The notes: generated by a model from the letters alone, not told the origin. Counted from the first letter of the stretch, positions 1-9,226 are shown. The stretch is 64,000 nucleotides of DNA from Nocardia coubleae NBRC 108252 (GCF_001612805.1 NZ_BDBD01000004.1:584656-648655); one strand, 5' to 3'. Translations and numbers: made by a program.

Positions 1-1405
1 CGGTACGCCGCACCCGGCCGTGGTGGATTTCATAGCCGTGGACAGGGATGCCTACGGCAGTCCCGGCTACCTGCTGTGCGATCTTCGGCTCTGCGAACTC
101 GATGTCCAAGTCGAACAGCCCGAGGCCGTCGCCCACCCATGGACTCCCGGACGGAATCCCCTCGCCTGCGGGCGTACCTCCCGGGGCGGCGTCGAACTCG
201 GCCGCACCCACCGAAGCCACACCGCGCTCGGACACACCCGCCGAAGCCGAGTCACGCCCGGGCAAGCCTGTCGAGGCGGCGCTGCGCTCGGGAACAGCAG
301 CCGTGAGCGACGGGAGGCGTTCTCCGCGCGCGTATTCCACCCCGTCGACGATGCGACGGCCGAGCATTTGGTAGCCGCCGCAGATTCCGAGGATGGGACG
401 TCCGGTGGCGGCACGTGTGCGCAGTGCCGCGTCGATTCCCTTGTCTCGCAACCACTCCAGGTCGGAGACGGTGGATTTGGAACCGGGGACCACCACGAGG
501 TCGGCGTTGGTCAATTGGTGGGGGCTGTCGGCCCAGTGGACCGAGACGCCGGGTTCGCAGGCCAGGGCTTCGATGTCGGTGGAGTTGGAGATGCGGGGCA
601 GGCGGATGGCGGCGACGGTGAGCCAGTCGGTGCCGTAGGGCGGGGCGGGGCGGCCCACGGGGGTGCCCGCGATGGTGCCGAGGGAGTCTTCGGCGTCGAG
701 CCAGAGGTCCTCGGCGAAGGGCAGGACGCCGAGGGTGGGGCGGCCGGTGAGGGCGGTGAGCTGGTCGAGGCCGGGCTGGAGCAGGGTCACATCGCCGCGG
801 AACTTGTTGACGAGGAACCCCGCAACGAGTTGCTGGTCTTCGGGTTCCAGGACGGCGACGGTGCCGAACAGGTGGGCGAGCACTCCACCCCGGTCGATAT
901 CGCCGACGACGAGAACCGGAAGGTCCGCCGCACGCGCCAGACCCATGTTCGCCAGATCGGTGGCGCGCAGGTTGATCTCGGCTGGCGACCCGGCGCCCTC
1001 ACAGATCACCACATCGAATTCGGCACGCAGCGAGGCGAGTTCGTCCGCAACCACTTCACGCAACTGCTGACGACGCGTGAAATAGTCTCGCGCACCGACG
1101 GTTCCGATCGCCTTCCCTCGCACCACCAATTGGGAACGGCGATCACTGCCGGGTTTCAACAGCACCGGGTTGAACCGCACGCTCGGCTCGAGCCCACACG
1201 CACGCGCCTGCAGAGCCTGGGCGCGCCCGATCTCCCCACCGTCGAGCGTGACGACGGAATTGTTCGACATGTTCTGCGCCTTGAACGGCGCGACCCGCAC
1301 GCCGCGCCGCGCCAGCATCCGGCAGATCCCCGCCACCACAACGCTTTTGCCCGCGTCGGAGGTGGTCCCGGCGATCAGCAGTGCCCCGCGCAGCACACCG
1401 CTCAC
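1..1405 (-). CDS. cobQ: cobyric acid synthase (3' end beyond window)
   Basis: Amidates four side chains of adenosylcobyrinate a,c-diamide with glutamine and ATP in cobalamin synthesis. The GTG start (1403-1405) gives an N-terminal dethiobiotin-synthetase-like ATPase with the loop [10 protein letters not shown] at residues 12-21. The C-terminal glutamine amidotransferase domain has its nucleophile in GICGGY (Cys342) and the catalytic His in GYEIHHG (His461/462). The stop codon lies left of base 1. The GTG overlaps the TGA of the methionine aminopeptidase gene (GTGA), so the two are probably translationally coupled. Odd: a low-complexity Ala/Ser/Gly/Glu stretch of about 60 residues (about 366-425) splits the amidotransferase domain between Cys and His. 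Long open frames on the opposite strand are shadows. Confidence 0.93.
   Translation of the reverse strand, partial: MSGVLRGALLIAGTTSDAGKSVVVAGICRMLARRGVRVAPFKAQNMSNNSVVTLDGGEIGRAQALQARACGLEPSVRFNPVLLKPGSDRRSQLVVRGKAIGTVGARDYFTRRQQLREVVADELASLRAEFDVVICEGAGSPAEINLRATDLANMGLARAADLPVLVVGDIDRGGVLAHLFGTVAVLEPEDQQLVAGFLVNKFRGDVTLLQPGLDQLTALTGRPTLGVLPFAEDLWLDAEDSLGTIAGTPVGRPAPPYGTDWLTVAAIRLPRISNSTDIEALACEPGVSVHWADSPHQLTNADLVVVPGSKSTVSDLEWLRDKGIDAALRTRAATGRPILGICGGYQMLGRRIVDGVEYARGERLPSLTAAVPERSAASTGLPGRDSASAGVSERGVASVGAAEFDAAPGGTPAGEGIPSGSPWVGDGLGLFDLDIEFAEPKIAQQVAGTAVGIPVHGYEIHHGRVRRT
130..310 (-). repeat. low-complexity degenerate repeat inside cobQ
   Basis: GC-rich stretch in frame with cobQ. It encodes Ala, Ser, Gly, Glu and Val in loose repeats such as [10 protein letters not shown] and VASVGAAEF. 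The DNA shows degenerate copies of a roughly 30-base unit around gccgaagc and gctcgg. It falls between the catalytic Cys and His of the amidotransferase domain and is probably a flexible surface loop. Confidence 0.6.
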
Positions 1406-2265
1406 GGCAGGGTCAGGATTTCCGCGCCCGTCTCGGTGACCACCAAGGTGTGCTCGAACTGCGCGGTCCACTTGCGGTCCTTGGTGACCACGGTCCAGCC
1501 GTCGTCCCAGATGTCGTAGTCGATGCCGCCGAGGTTGATCATCGGCTCGATGGTGAAGGTCATGCCCGGTTCGATGACCGAGTCGATGTCGGGCTGGTCG
1601 TAATGCAGGATCACCAGGCCGCTGTGGAAGGTGGGGCCGACGCCGTGACCGGTGAAGTCGCGGACAACGCCGTAGCCGAAGCGGTTGGCGTAGGCCTCGA
1701 TGACGCGGCCGATGACATTGAGCGCACGGCCCGGCTTGACCGCCTTGATGGCCCGGTTGGTCGCCTCCTCGGTGCGCTCGACCAGCAGGCGCACCTCCTC
1801 GTCGACATCGCCGGCGAGGTAGGTCTTGTTGGTGTCGCCGTGCACGCCGTGGATGTAGGCGGTGACGTCGATATTGACGATGTCACCGTCCTCGATCACG
1901 GTGGAGTCGGGGATGCCGTGGCAGATCACCTCGTTGAGCGAGGTGCAGCACGACTTGGGGAAACCCTTGTAGCCCAGCGTCGAGGGGTAGGCGCCGTGGT
2001 CGCACATGTATTCGTGGGCGATGCGGTCGAGTTCGTCGGTGGTGACGCCGGGCGCCACCGCCTTGCCCGCCTCCTCGAGTGCCTGGGCGGCGATCTTGCC
2101 CGCGATACGCATCTTCTCGATGGTCTCGGCCGTCTGCACCCAGGGCTCTTTGCCCTCGTTGACCGTCGGTTTCCACACGTATTCGGGGCGCTCGATGGAA
2201 CGCGGGACGTCCCGGATCGGCGACTGGGTGCCGGGGACGAGTGGCTGACGGGTGCGCACGGACAT
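1402..2265 (-). CDS. map: type I methionine aminopeptidase
   Basis: Removes the initiator methionine from new proteins in the cytosol. With the start at 2265 the protein has 287 residues, close to the mycobacterial MapB form with its N-terminal extension (residues 1-45, with the proline-rich [16 protein letters not shown] region). The five metal ligands are visible: Asp133 (NIDV), Asp144 (GDTN), His207 (GHGVG), Glu240 (TIEP) and Glu271 (FEHT); His116 is the substrate-contacting His. An in-frame GTG/ATG-type start at 2295 would overlap the upstream gene's stop, so the start at 2265, 13 bases beyond that stop, is preferred; neither has a good ribosome site. The last bases overlap the cobQ start. 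Confidence 0.95.
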   Translation of the reverse strand: MSVRTRQPLVPGTQSPIRDVPRSIERPEYVWKPTVNEGKEPWVQTAETIEKMRIAGKIAAQALEEAGKAVAPGVTTDELDRIAHEYMCDHGAYPSTLGYKGFPKSCCTSLNEVICHGIPDSTVIEDGDIVNIDVTAYIHGVHGDTNKTYLAGDVDEEVRLLVERTEEATNRAIKAVKPGRALNVIGRVIEAYANRFGYGVVRDFTGHGVGPTFHSGLVILHYDQPDIDSVIEPGMTFTIEPMINLGGIDYDIWDDGWTVVTKDRKWTAQFEHTLVVTETGAEILTLP

Positions 2266-2278
2266 ACCGGAAGTGTAC

Positions 2279-4564
2279 TTAGCCGACGTCGGCATCGGTC
2301 GTGACGGGTTCGAGGCGGACGACGATCCCCTTCGAGGTCGGGGTGTTGCTGATGTCGGCGACGCTGTCGAGGGGGACCAGGACGTTGGTCTCCGGGTAGT
2401 AGGCCGCCGCCGAGCCCCGACTCGCGGGGTAGGCGACGACGACGAACTTCAAGGCGCGGCGTTCGCTGCCGTCGTGCCACACGCTGACGATGTCGACGGT
2501 GTCTCCGTCGGCCAGGCCCCGTTCGGCGAGGTCGTCGGGGTTGACCAGCACCACCCGGCGCGCGTGGTGGATGCCGCGATAGCGGTCGTCGCTGCCGTAG
2601 GGAATGGTGTTCCACTGGTCGTGGGACCGCAGTGATTGCAACACAAGGTAACCCGGCGGCACGTCGAGCGCGGTCACCTCGTTGCAGGTGAACCGCGCTT
2701 TGCCGGTGGCGGTTCGGAAGACGCCCTCGTTGACCGGATTGACCAACCGCAGCCCACCCGGCTGCGCCACCCGCTCGTTGAAGTTCTCGAAACCGGGCAC
2801 GACCCGGGAGATGCGGTCGCGGATGGTCCCGTAGTCGGCGACGAACTCCTCCCACGGAATCGACGAGGTTCCCAGCGTGCGGCGCGCGAGCCGGGAGATG
2901 ATGGCCACCTCGCTGAGCAGGTGTGGTGAGGCCGGGTCGAGGCGCCCGCGCGAGGCGTGCACTTCACTCATCGAGTCCTCGACGGTGACGAATTGTTCGC
3001 CGCCTGCCTGGATGTCGCGGTCGCTGCGGCCGAGTGTCGGCAGGATCAGCGCGGTTTCACCGCACACCGTGTGCGACCGGTTGAGCTTGGTGGAGATCTG
3101 CACCGTGAGCGCACAGCGGCGCAATGCCGCCTCGGTGACCTCGCTGTCGGGGGTGGCGCGCACGAAATTGCCTGCGACACCGACGAATACCTTCGCCTTG
3201 CCGTCGCGCATGGCGCGGATGGCGTCGACCGAATCCAGGCCGTGCGCGGCGGGCGGAGTGAACGCGAACTCCTTTTCCAGCGCGTCGAGGAACGCCTGCG
3301 GCGGCCGCTCCCAGATGCCCATCGTGCGGTCGCCCTGCACATTGCTGTGCCCACGCACCGGGCACACTCCCGCACCGGGGCGGCCGATATTGCCGCGCAG
3401 CAGCAGGAAATCGACGATCTCGCGGATGGTCGGCACGCCGTGTTTGTGCTGGGTGAGACCCATCGCCCAGCACACGATGATCTTCTTGCTCGCCAGCACC
3501 CGCCGGTGCACCTGCTCGATCTCCTCGCGCGTGAGCCCGGTGGCGGCGAGCGCGGTGTCCCAGCTGATCGCGCGGGCCTGCTCAGCGAATTCGTCGAAAC
3601 CACTGGTGTTCTCGGCGATGAAGTCGTGGTCGAGCACGGTGCCGGGAGCGGCGTCCTCGGCGTCGAGCAGCAGCCGGTTCAGCATGCGGAACAGGGCGAG
3701 GTCGCCACCGGGGCGGATCTTGAGGAACTGGTCGGCGATGGCGGTGCCGCGACCGAGCACGCCCCGCGGCTTCTGCGGATTCTTGAACCGGATGAGCCCG
3801 GCCTCGGGCAGCGGGTTGACCGCGATGATGGTGCCGCCGTTGCGTTTGGTCTGCTCCAGCGCCGAGAGCATGCGCGGATGGTTGGTGCCGGGGTTCTGGC
3901 CGACGACGAAGATCAGGTCGGCCTGGTAGATGTCGTCCAGCGACACGCTGCCCTTGCCGATACCGAGGGTTTCGGTGAGCGCCGACCCGCTGGATTCGTG
4001 GCACATGTTCGAGCAGTCGGGCAGGTTGTTGGTGCCGTAGGCGCGCACGAACAGTTGCAGCAGGAACGCTGCCTCGTTGCTGAGTCTGCCCGAGGTGTAG
4101 AACACGGCTTCGTCCGGCGAGTCGAGGCCGCGCAGAGTGGTGGCGACAAGGTCGAGGGCGTCGTCCCAGCCGATGGGTTCGTAGTGGGTGGCGCCGGGTC
4201 GTTTGACCATCGGTTCGGTGAGGCGGCCCTGCTGGTTGAGCCAGTAGTCCGACATCGTGTCGAGTTCGGCGACCGGATGCTCGCGGAAGAAATCGGCGGT
4301 GACGCGACGCGTGGTCGACTCGTCGGCGATGTGGCGTGCGCCGTTCTCGCAGTACTCGTTGGTGGTCCGATGCTTCGGCTCCGGCCACGCGCAACCAGGA
4401 CAGTCGAAACCATCGGTCTGATTGATGTTCAGCAAGGTGAGCGCGGTGCGCGGCAGCGTGCTCTGCGACAGGGAGTACTTCAGCGCGTTGACCACGGCGG
4501 GAACACCGACCGCCCACTGCTTCGGTGGCGTGACCGTCAGGTCGTCGGCGGGGTCCTCGATCAT
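2279..4564 (-). CDS. FdhF/YdeP-family molybdopterin oxidoreductase
   Basis: A 761-residue protein of the formate-dehydrogenase-alpha-like FdhF/YdeP family, predicted to carry a bis-molybdopterin guanine dinucleotide cofactor. Near the N-terminus it has DCPGCAWP instead of the classical CxxC-x3-C 4Fe-4S motif, and later SNMCHESSG, where the metal-ligand Cys/Sec of formate dehydrogenases would be. The substrate is unknown: in enteric bacteria the YdeP branch is linked to acid resistance, not proven formate oxidation. ATG at 4562-4564 gives the usual family length; the open frame continues upstream only because it shadows the divergent gene. No fdhD sulfurtransferase gene is visible nearby, unlike the M. 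tuberculosis fdhF locus. Confidence 0.88.
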   Translation of the reverse strand: MIEDPADDLTVTPPKQWAVGVPAVVNALKYSLSQSTLPRTALTLLNINQTDGFDCPGCAWPEPKHRTTNEYCENGARHIADESTTRRVTADFFREHPVAELDTMSDYWLNQQGRLTEPMVKRPGATHYEPIGWDDALDLVATTLRGLDSPDEAVFYTSGRLSNEAAFLLQLFVRAYGTNNLPDCSNMCHESSGSALTETLGIGKGSVSLDDIYQADLIFVVGQNPGTNHPRMLSALEQTKRNGGTIIAVNPLPEAGLIRFKNPQKPRGVLGRGTAIADQFLKIRPGGDLALFRMLNRLLLDAEDAAPGTVLDHDFIAENTSGFDEFAEQARAISWDTALAATGLTREEIEQVHRRVLASKKIIVCWAMGLTQHKHGVPTIREIVDFLLLRGNIGRPGAGVCPVRGHSNVQGDRTMGIWERPPQAFLDALEKEFAFTPPAAHGLDSVDAIRAMRDGKAKVFVGVAGNFVRATPDSEVTEAALRRCALTVQISTKLNRSHTVCGETALILPTLGRSDRDIQAGGEQFVTVEDSMSEVHASRGRLDPASPHLLSEVAIISRLARRTLGTSSIPWEEFVADYGTIRDRISRVVPGFENFNERVAQPGGLRLVNPVNEGVFRTATGKARFTCNEVTALDVPPGYLVLQSLRSHDQWNTIPYGSDDRYRGIHHARRVVLVNPDDLAERGLADGDTVDIVSVWHDGSERRALKFVVVAYPASRGSAAAYYPETNVLVPLDSVADISNTPTSKGIVVRLEPVTTDADVG

Positions 4565-4589
4565 GAGGCCAGCATAACGGGAATGATAT

Positions 4590-4603
4590 CGGACCACGGT
4601 CCG
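4590..4603. promoter_or_regulatory. candidate operator palindrome
   Basis: CGGACC-AC-GGTCCG, a perfect 6-bp inverted repeat with a 2-base centre. It sits in the 81-base divergent promoter between the molybdopterin oxidoreductase and the flavin oxidoreductase. It looks like a dimeric repressor site (TetR or MarR size) that could control both genes. No regulator gene is adjacent. Confidence 0.4.
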
Positions 4604-4645
4604 TTTAGACTGGGGAACAGAACGCGACCTGGAAACGAGGTTCAC

Positions 4646-5656
4646 ATGGAACTGGGGCTCACCACCTTCGCCGAGCGGTACCCCACGGGCGATCGGCCCG
4701 CGCCGACGGCGGCCGAGCGGCTGCGTCAGGTGGTCGACGAGGCCGTGACCACCGAGGCCGCCGGTCTTGATGTGTACGGCGTCGGCGAGCATCATCGCCA
4801 GGATTTCGCTGCCTCCGCACCCGCCGTCGTCCTGGCCGCGGCCGCGGCCCGCACCGAACGGATCCAGCTGACCAGCGCGGTGACCGTGCTCAGCTCCGAC
4901 GATCCGGTGCGCGTGTATCAGGACTTCGCGACCCTGGACGGCCTGTCGAACGGGCGGGCCGAATTGATGGCCGGGCGTGGGTCTTTCACCGAGTCGTTCC
5001 CGCTGTTCGGTTACGACCTGGGCGACTACGACGCGCTCTTCGAGGAGAAACTCGGCCTGCTGCTTCGGCTGCGTGAGGAGGAGCCGGTCACCTGGTCCGG
5101 CCGGTTCCGCGCACCGCTGCACGAGGCCACCGTCTACCCGCGCACCGACGACCGGCCGCTGCCGGTGTGGATCGCGGTCGGCGGCAGCCCCGAATCGGTG
5201 ATCCGCGCCGGACTGCTCGGCCTGCCGCTGGCGATCGCCATCATCGGCGGGCAGCCCGCGCGGTTCAAGCCGCTGGTGGAGCTGTATCACCGGGCGCTGG
5301 CCGAAGGTGGGCACGAGAAGCAGCCGGTCGCGGTGCACGCGCACGGGTACATCGCCGACACCGACGAGCAGGCGGTCGCCGATTTCTACGAGCCGTACGC
5401 GATGGCGATGTCGGTGATCGGACGCGAGCGTGGTTGGGGTCCGATGACGCGCCAGCAGTTCGACGCCCTGCGTTCCCAGAGTGGGTCGTTGTTCGTCGGC
5501 ACCCCCGACTACGTGGCCGCCAAGATCGCCGACGTCCGCGACACTCTCGGCCTGGATCGGTTCATGCTGCACACCAGCGTGGGCACTCTGCCGCCGGAGA
5601 AGGTGCTGCACACCATCGATCTGCTCGGATCCAAGGTGGCGCCGCAGGTGCGGTGA
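4646..5656 (+). CDS. LLM-class flavin-dependent oxidoreductase
   Basis: A 336-residue luciferase-like monooxygenase fold protein (bacterial luciferase/F420 superfamily), expected to bind FMN or F420 in a TIM barrel. Family marks include the N-terminal MELGLTTF strand, GVGEHH at residues 51-56, the phosphate-loop region GRAELMAGRGSF and the WIAVGGSPES segment. The substrate cannot be deduced. ATG 4646 is preceded by the weak purine stretch GGAAACGAGG. It is divergent from the molybdopterin oxidoreductase and ends one base before the stop of the next, convergent gene, leaving no room for a terminator. Confidence 0.88.
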   Translation: MELGLTTFAERYPTGDRPAPTAAERLRQVVDEAVTTEAAGLDVYGVGEHHRQDFAASAPAVVLAAAAARTERIQLTSAVTVLSSDDPVRVYQDFATLDGLSNGRAELMAGRGSFTESFPLFGYDLGDYDALFEEKLGLLLRLREEEPVTWSGRFRAPLHEATVYPRTDDRPLPVWIAVGGSPESVIRAGLLGLPLAIAIIGGQPARFKPLVELYHRALAEGGHEKQPVAVHAHGYIADTDEQAVADFYEPYAMAMSVIGRERGWGPMTRQQFDALRSQSGSLFVGTPDYVAAKIADVRDTLGLDRFMLHTSVGTLPPEKVLHTIDLLGSKVAPQVR

Positions 5657-5657
5657 T

Positions 5658-6257
5658 CTACTCGAGTGCGTCGACCGCCCGCGTCTCGCGCCGTTCTCTT
5701 CTTCGGCGCAGGTAGCGGCGGATCCGGCCGGCGCACAGGTAAACGACCCACAACCCGATCGCCAGCAGGATCGCGGCGATGACGGCCGCCAGGACGGGGA
5801 AGAACACCGCGAGCGTGATGATGCCGCCGACGCTCAAGTCCTCGGCGGTACTCATCGCGATATTGGTGACCGGTTCCGGTGAGGTGTTGATGGCCATCCG
5901 GGTACCGGCTTTGACGATGTGACTGGCCAGCGCGGTCGTGCCGCCCACGGCGGCGGCGAACAACGTCGGCAGCGAATCGTCTTGTCCGGCAATCAGAGCC
6001 GACACCACCGCACCGGAGGCCGGGCGCACGACCGTGTGCACCGCATCCCAGAAGGAATCCAGGTACGGGATCTTGTCGGCGACAGCTTCGATGAGGAACA
6101 ACACGCCTGCCGCGACGAGCACATCGGTGCGCTCCAAGCCCGCGGGCACGTCGTCGGTCCAGCCGATCCGCCCGAACAGGCCGAGCAGGAACACCACCGC
6201 GTACGCATTGATGCCACTGGCCCAGCCAGCGGTGAAGATCAGAGGCAGCACCGACAC
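5658..6257 (-). CDS. DUF4126 membrane protein
   Basis: A 199-residue integral membrane protein matching the DUF4126 pattern. It has a short N-terminal hydrophobic segment (SVLPLIFTAGWASGINAYAVVFLLGLF), an amphipathic middle, and two C-terminal membrane helices, ending in an Arg-rich cytosolic tail (RRYLRRRRERRETR). No function is known. It converges tail to tail with the flavin oxidoreductase. Confidence 0.8.
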   Translation of the reverse strand: MSVLPLIFTAGWASGINAYAVVFLLGLFGRIGWTDDVPAGLERTDVLVAAGVLFLIEAVADKIPYLDSFWDAVHTVVRPASGAVVSALIAGQDDSLPTLFAAAVGGTTALASHIVKAGTRMAINTSPEPVTNIAMSTAEDLSVGGIITLAVFFPVLAAVIAAILLAIGLWVVYLCAGRIRRYLRRRRERRETRAVDALE

Positions 6258-6346
6258 GTGGCCAGCCTAAGCCCGGGCACCGACACAGACCCGCAGGCGA
6301 CGACGTTGCGGTCGCGTCCTCCCCGATAAGCCAAGGCCCACCGGAT

Positions 6347-6727
6347 TCACCTCGCACCCAGTTCTGCTTCCTCACGCTCGTCATAGGCATCGCGGGCGCG
6401 GTGGATCGCGGGCATCTGTTCGGCCGCCCAGGCGAGCAGGACGTCGACCGGATGGCGCAGGGTTTTGCCGAGCGGGGTGATCCGGTACTCGACCGCGACC
6501 GGACGGGTGCCGACCACGTGCCGTTCGATCACCCCGTTGCGCTCCAGTCTGCGCAGCGTCGCGGTGAGCGACTTCTGCGTCACCGCGGGGATGGCGCGAC
6601 GCAGTTCGTTGAACCGGGACGGTCGCTCACAGAGTTCGTTGAGGACGCTGAGCGACCATTTGTCGAGCACCTGATCCAGTAGCTCGCGGTGCGCGGCGTC
6701 GATGCGGAGCTCGTCGGCGGTATCCAT
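6347..6727 (-). CDS. HxlR-family transcriptional regulator
   Basis: A 126-residue winged-helix protein. The core reads DKWSLSVLNELCERPSRFNEL, then TQKSLTATLRRLERNGVIER and a wing ending in YRITPLGK, the typical HxlR layout. Members repress neighbouring genes and respond to thiols, aldehydes or quinones. It is divergent from the RidA-like gene at 6806, its most likely target. The 78-base gap holds the short inverted repeat AGTG-N9-CACT (6749-6765). Confidence 0.9.
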   Translation of the reverse strand: MDTADELRIDAAHRELLDQVLDKWSLSVLNELCERPSRFNELRRAIPAVTQKSLTATLRRLERNGVIERHVVGTRPVAVEYRITPLGKTLRHPVDVLLAWAAEQMPAIHRARDAYDEREEAELGAR

Positions 6728-6748
6728 GCTGAAACCTGGTTTCGTTGA

Positions 6749-6765
6749 AGTGTCCTTTGTGCACT
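6749..6765. promoter_or_regulatory. candidate HxlR operator
   Basis: AGTG and CACT arms separated by nine bases, in the divergent promoter between the HxlR gene and the ridA-like gene. HxlR operators are usually short inverted repeats of this scale. The arms are only four bases, so support is weak. Confidence 0.3.
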
Positions 6766-6805
6766 AGGTAGCTTAGCGATACTTACAACGAACGGAGCAA
6801 GAACC

Positions 6806-7216
6806 ATGACTGTCGAGCACTTCTCCCCCGCCGGAATGCTGCAGCCCGCGCCCTACCACCACGTGGCGGTGGGCACCGGATCGCGGCACGTGCACGTCAG
6901 CGGGCAGGTCGCCCGTCTCGCCGACGGAACGCCCGTCGCACCGGGCGACCTCGCCGGACAGGTCGCCCAAGCCCTCCGCAATACCGCCGTCGGCCTGACC
7001 GGAGCAGGCGCCACCTTCGCCGACGTACTCCGCCTGACCTTCTACGTCACGGGCTGGACCCCCGACCAGGCAGGCGCCTTCATGTCCGGCGTGGAATCGG
7101 TGGCCGCGGAAATAGGCCTGCCGAACCCGATGCCGCCCGCCTCACTCATCGGCGTGGACGCCCTGTTCGAAGCGGACATGATGGTGGAACTCGAGGCAAC
7201 GGCAATCGTCGATTGA
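6806..7216 (+). CDS. RidA/YjgF-family protein
   Basis: A 136-residue member of the Rid family (enamine/imine deaminase fold, trimer). It shows HVSGQVAR, QVAQALRNTAVGLTGAGATFADV and the C-terminal PPASLIGVDALFEADMMVELEATA. The residue that is catalytic Arg in canonical RidA (in an xxRxA context) appears as PPASLIGV, so this is likely one of the non-RidA Rid subgroups with an uncertain reaction. GGAG lies 8 bases before ATG 6806. It is divergent from an HxlR regulator and followed by a hairpin at 7237-7269. Confidence 0.85.
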   Translation: MTVEHFSPAGMLQPAPYHHVAVGTGSRHVHVSGQVARLADGTPVAPGDLAGQVAQALRNTAVGLTGAGATFADVLRLTFYVTGWTPDQAGAFMSGVESVAAEIGLPNPMPPASLIGVDALFEADMMVELEATAIVD

Positions 7217-7236
7217 CCCCTGTCGAGCATGCCGCA

Positions 7237-7269
7237 CCGCATCGACCCGCGAAGTCACGGTCGATGCGG
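7237..7269 (+). terminator. hairpin terminator after the RidA-like gene
   Basis: Perfect 11-bp stem CCGCATCGACC / GGTCGATGCGG with an 11-base loop, starting 20 bases after the stop codon. There is no U tract, which is common in this GC-rich group. Confidence 0.6.
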
Positions 7270-7313
7270 CGCACTCCGCGACCTCCGCGCCCCGGGTAAC
7301 TAACGTTGGTGTC

Positions 7314-7394
7314 ATGGCCGGTGCGGCATCAATTCGGCGGTGGAGTCGGGTTACGCGGGCGATCAGTGGGAGAACGTCAGGCCGTCCGGTATAG
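7314..7394 (+). pseudogene. relic of the 5' end of an MmyB-type regulator gene
   Basis: Bases 7296-7345 resemble 8262-8311, the promoter and first codons of the intact regulator at 8281. Both have ggt(g/a)act(a)acgttgg, then an ATG 6-7 bases on, then GGTGCGG and TTCGGCGG. The relic begins MAGAASIRRW against MIGAGSVRRR in the intact gene, then loses similarity and stops after 26 codons at TAG 7392. It overlaps the end of the opposite-strand unknown gene. Probably what remains of a partial tandem duplication. Confidence 0.5.
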
Positions 7395-8022
7395 GTGTCC
7401 AGGTGCGTCCGTCGGTGGACTGCATCTTCGCGTCGACATCGATCAGATGGTTCCCCTCACCACCACCAACAGTGAGTATCCGCCCGGCCCCATCGAGCGA
7501 CATCTCATGCCCGACGTCGTACAGCTCACCCGAATACGCGGTGAGACCGAGCTCGAAGTCGCGGTCACCGAGGTACAGCGGTTCCACGCGGATTGCCTCG
7601 TCCCGCCCCGCCTTTCGGACATGCCATTCGAGGTTCCCCTTGTACAGCCACGCCAGTACTCCACGCCGGTGCCATACGATTGCGTCGGGCACGAAATCTT
7701 CATCGTGGTCACGGCTGCTGAGCCCCCACTCGAAGGCGACAAGCTCCCACCGCTGGTGCGCATCCAGTTGCAGCACCATGACAAATCCCTGTCTGCTGCC
7801 GAGGGAACCGTAATCGTCGTAGGGCTGCCCGGTATTCAGGGCAAGCACGAGCTGGTCGTTACCGAGGAACTCGGCGTAGGTCCACCTATCGAACCAATCG
7901 ACGTCGGGAACAACTGCTCGCGTGGTTCCGGTGTGCAGCACACCGTCGGTGAATCGCCAGCTGTTGTCCAGCGATTCGGCGTCGATGCCGTCGGTGCGCT
8001 TCTCGTGACCCGTTGTCCTCAA
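7363..8022 (-). CDS. unknown 219-residue protein
   Basis: Not recognised. From the proposed TTG start (8020-8022, with GAGAAGG about 10 bases upstream) it encodes an acidic protein rich in Trp, Tyr and Gly. Short beta-like segments recur (FTDGVLHTGTT, RWELVAFEWGLSS, GVLAWLYKGNLEWHV, GGAGRILTVGGGEGNHLI). The C-terminal half may be repeated beta strands, in keeping with an immunity-type or propeller-like protein, but no family was matched. There is no signal peptide or membrane helix. It sits between the 5' relic of an MmyB regulator gene and the intact copy, so it may have arrived with the rearrangement. Codon use fits the genome, which favours a real gene. Confidence 0.6.
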   Translation of the reverse strand: MRTTGHEKRTDGIDAESLDNSWRFTDGVLHTGTTRAVVPDVDWFDRWTYAEFLGNDQLVLALNTGQPYDDYGSLGSRQGFVMVLQLDAHQRWELVAFEWGLSSRDHDEDFVPDAIVWHRRGVLAWLYKGNLEWHVRKAGRDEAIRVEPLYLGDRDFELGLTAYSGELYDVGHEMSLDGAGRILTVGGGEGNHLIDVDAKMQSTDGRTWTPIPDGLTFSH

Positions 8023-8280
8023 ACGCTTTTCACCTTCTCGAACCGCCGATCCGCTGCCGTCATTGCGGCATGGTTCCGGCTGTGCGGGCCATGCTACGCG
8101 CGCACCGCGATCACGAACGGGACCAATCCGCCGCTGCCTGCGCCACCCGAAGAGCCCATTCCGCGTGGCGCTCGGACCGACCACGACCTCGGCACCACCG
8201 ACGTGGTGGGAAGGCGCACGCCTGCGGTCCAACCTTTGCTCGGTCAGCGCGACACGGGCGCAGGTGACTACGTTGGAGTG

Positions 8281-9126
8281 ATGATCGGTGCGGGATCGGT
8301 TCGGCGGCGTGAGCAATTGCGCGAGTTTCTGCGGGCTCGGCGGGAGCGGATATCTCCCGGTGAGGTGGGGTTGCCCGAGGGTGGGCGGCGGCGGACGCCG
8401 GGGTTGCGGCGCGAGGAGGTCGCAATGCTGGCGGGGGTCGGGGTGTCTTGGTATACGTGGCTCGAGCAAGGACGTGACATTTCGGTCTCGGGTGATGTTC
8501 TGGATGCCGTCGCGGGGGTCCTGCGAATGAACGAGTCCGAACGCGCGCACCTGTATTTGCTCGCCGGACTCAACCCGCCGCCCGCGAATGGATCGGGGAC
8601 GGAGGTGACCGCGGAAATCCGGGCGCTTCTCGACGGGTGGGAGCGTGGGCCCGCCGTGGTGCGCGACCGCTACTGGAACATCTTGGCGTTCAACACTCTT
8701 GCCGGTCGGATCTTCGGCTGCGACGACGGGGAACCACACAACTGCCTCGTCACCTTCTTCACCAGTCCCCGCTATCGTGGTCTGCCCGAGATCTGGGCCG
8801 CTGCGGCGCCGGGTGTTGTCGCGGCCTACCGTGCCGACGCGGCGCTCGCCCCGCACGACGACGAATTCGACCGTGTGGCAAAAGAACTCGTGGCATCGTC
8901 ACCCGAATTCGCCCAACTGTGGGACCGGCACGAGGTGGGTGTCCCAGCGCAAGCTGTCAACGCCCTACTCCACCCCGAAGCCGGCGAACTGTTCTTCGAC
9001 GCGACAACCCTCACCGTCGCCGACAACCCCAATTGGTCCGTGGTCCTCTACAACCCGAGACCAGGCACAGCCACCCACGCCCGCCTGTCCACCCTCCCCC
9101 ACCTCCACCTCACCGAATCCGCCTGA
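8281..9126 (+). CDS. MmyB-like XRE-family transcriptional regulator
   Basis: A 281-residue protein with an N-terminal helix-turn-helix (residues about 11-75: REQLREFLRARRERISP ... TPGLRREEVAMLAGVGVSWYTWLEQG). A C-terminal MmyB-like ligand domain follows (about 105-275: DRYWNILAFNTLA, NCLVTFFTSPRYR, TTLTVADNPNWSVVLYNP), which in this family binds fatty acids or similar ligands. ATG 8281 lies 6 bases after TACGTT, a plausible -10 box, so the mRNA may be leaderless. In many actinobacteria such regulators control an adjacent oxidoreductase; here a methyltransferase and an SDR follow on the same strand. Confidence 0.9.
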   Translation: MIGAGSVRRREQLREFLRARRERISPGEVGLPEGGRRRTPGLRREEVAMLAGVGVSWYTWLEQGRDISVSGDVLDAVAGVLRMNESERAHLYLLAGLNPPPANGSGTEVTAEIRALLDGWERGPAVVRDRYWNILAFNTLAGRIFGCDDGEPHNCLVTFFTSPRYRGLPEIWAAAAPGVVAAYRADAALAPHDDEFDRVAKELVASSPEFAQLWDRHEVGVPAQAVNALLHPEAGELFFDATTLTVADNPNWSVVLYNPRPGTATHARLSTLPHLHLTESA

Positions 9127-9192
9127 GCCAGACCAGCGGTGACGTCGCCTGTGGCATCGACCACTCACGTGGCCGGGGGTCGCCGAAGCACC

Positions 9193-9220
9193 TTGACGTT
9201 CAGGTCGACGGTCCTAGCGT
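9193..9220 (+). promoter_or_regulatory. promoter of the methyltransferase gene (leaderless type)
   Basis: TTGACG (9193-9198), a 16-base spacer and TAGCGT (9215-9220), a good sigma-A-like pair. The -10 box ends 6 bases before ATG 9227, so transcription would begin at or next to the start codon. Confidence 0.5.
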
Positions 9221-9226
9221 CTGAGG

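Noticed and set aside
20..2304. Long plus-strand open frames opposite cobQ and map
   Set aside because: They mirror real minus-strand genes in GC-rich DNA and give products rich in Asp, Gly, His and Arg with no family features.
4565..5611. Upstream extension of the molybdopterin oxidoreductase
   Set aside because: The frame stays open only as a shadow of the divergent flavin oxidoreductase; the family length and the ATG at 4564 agree.
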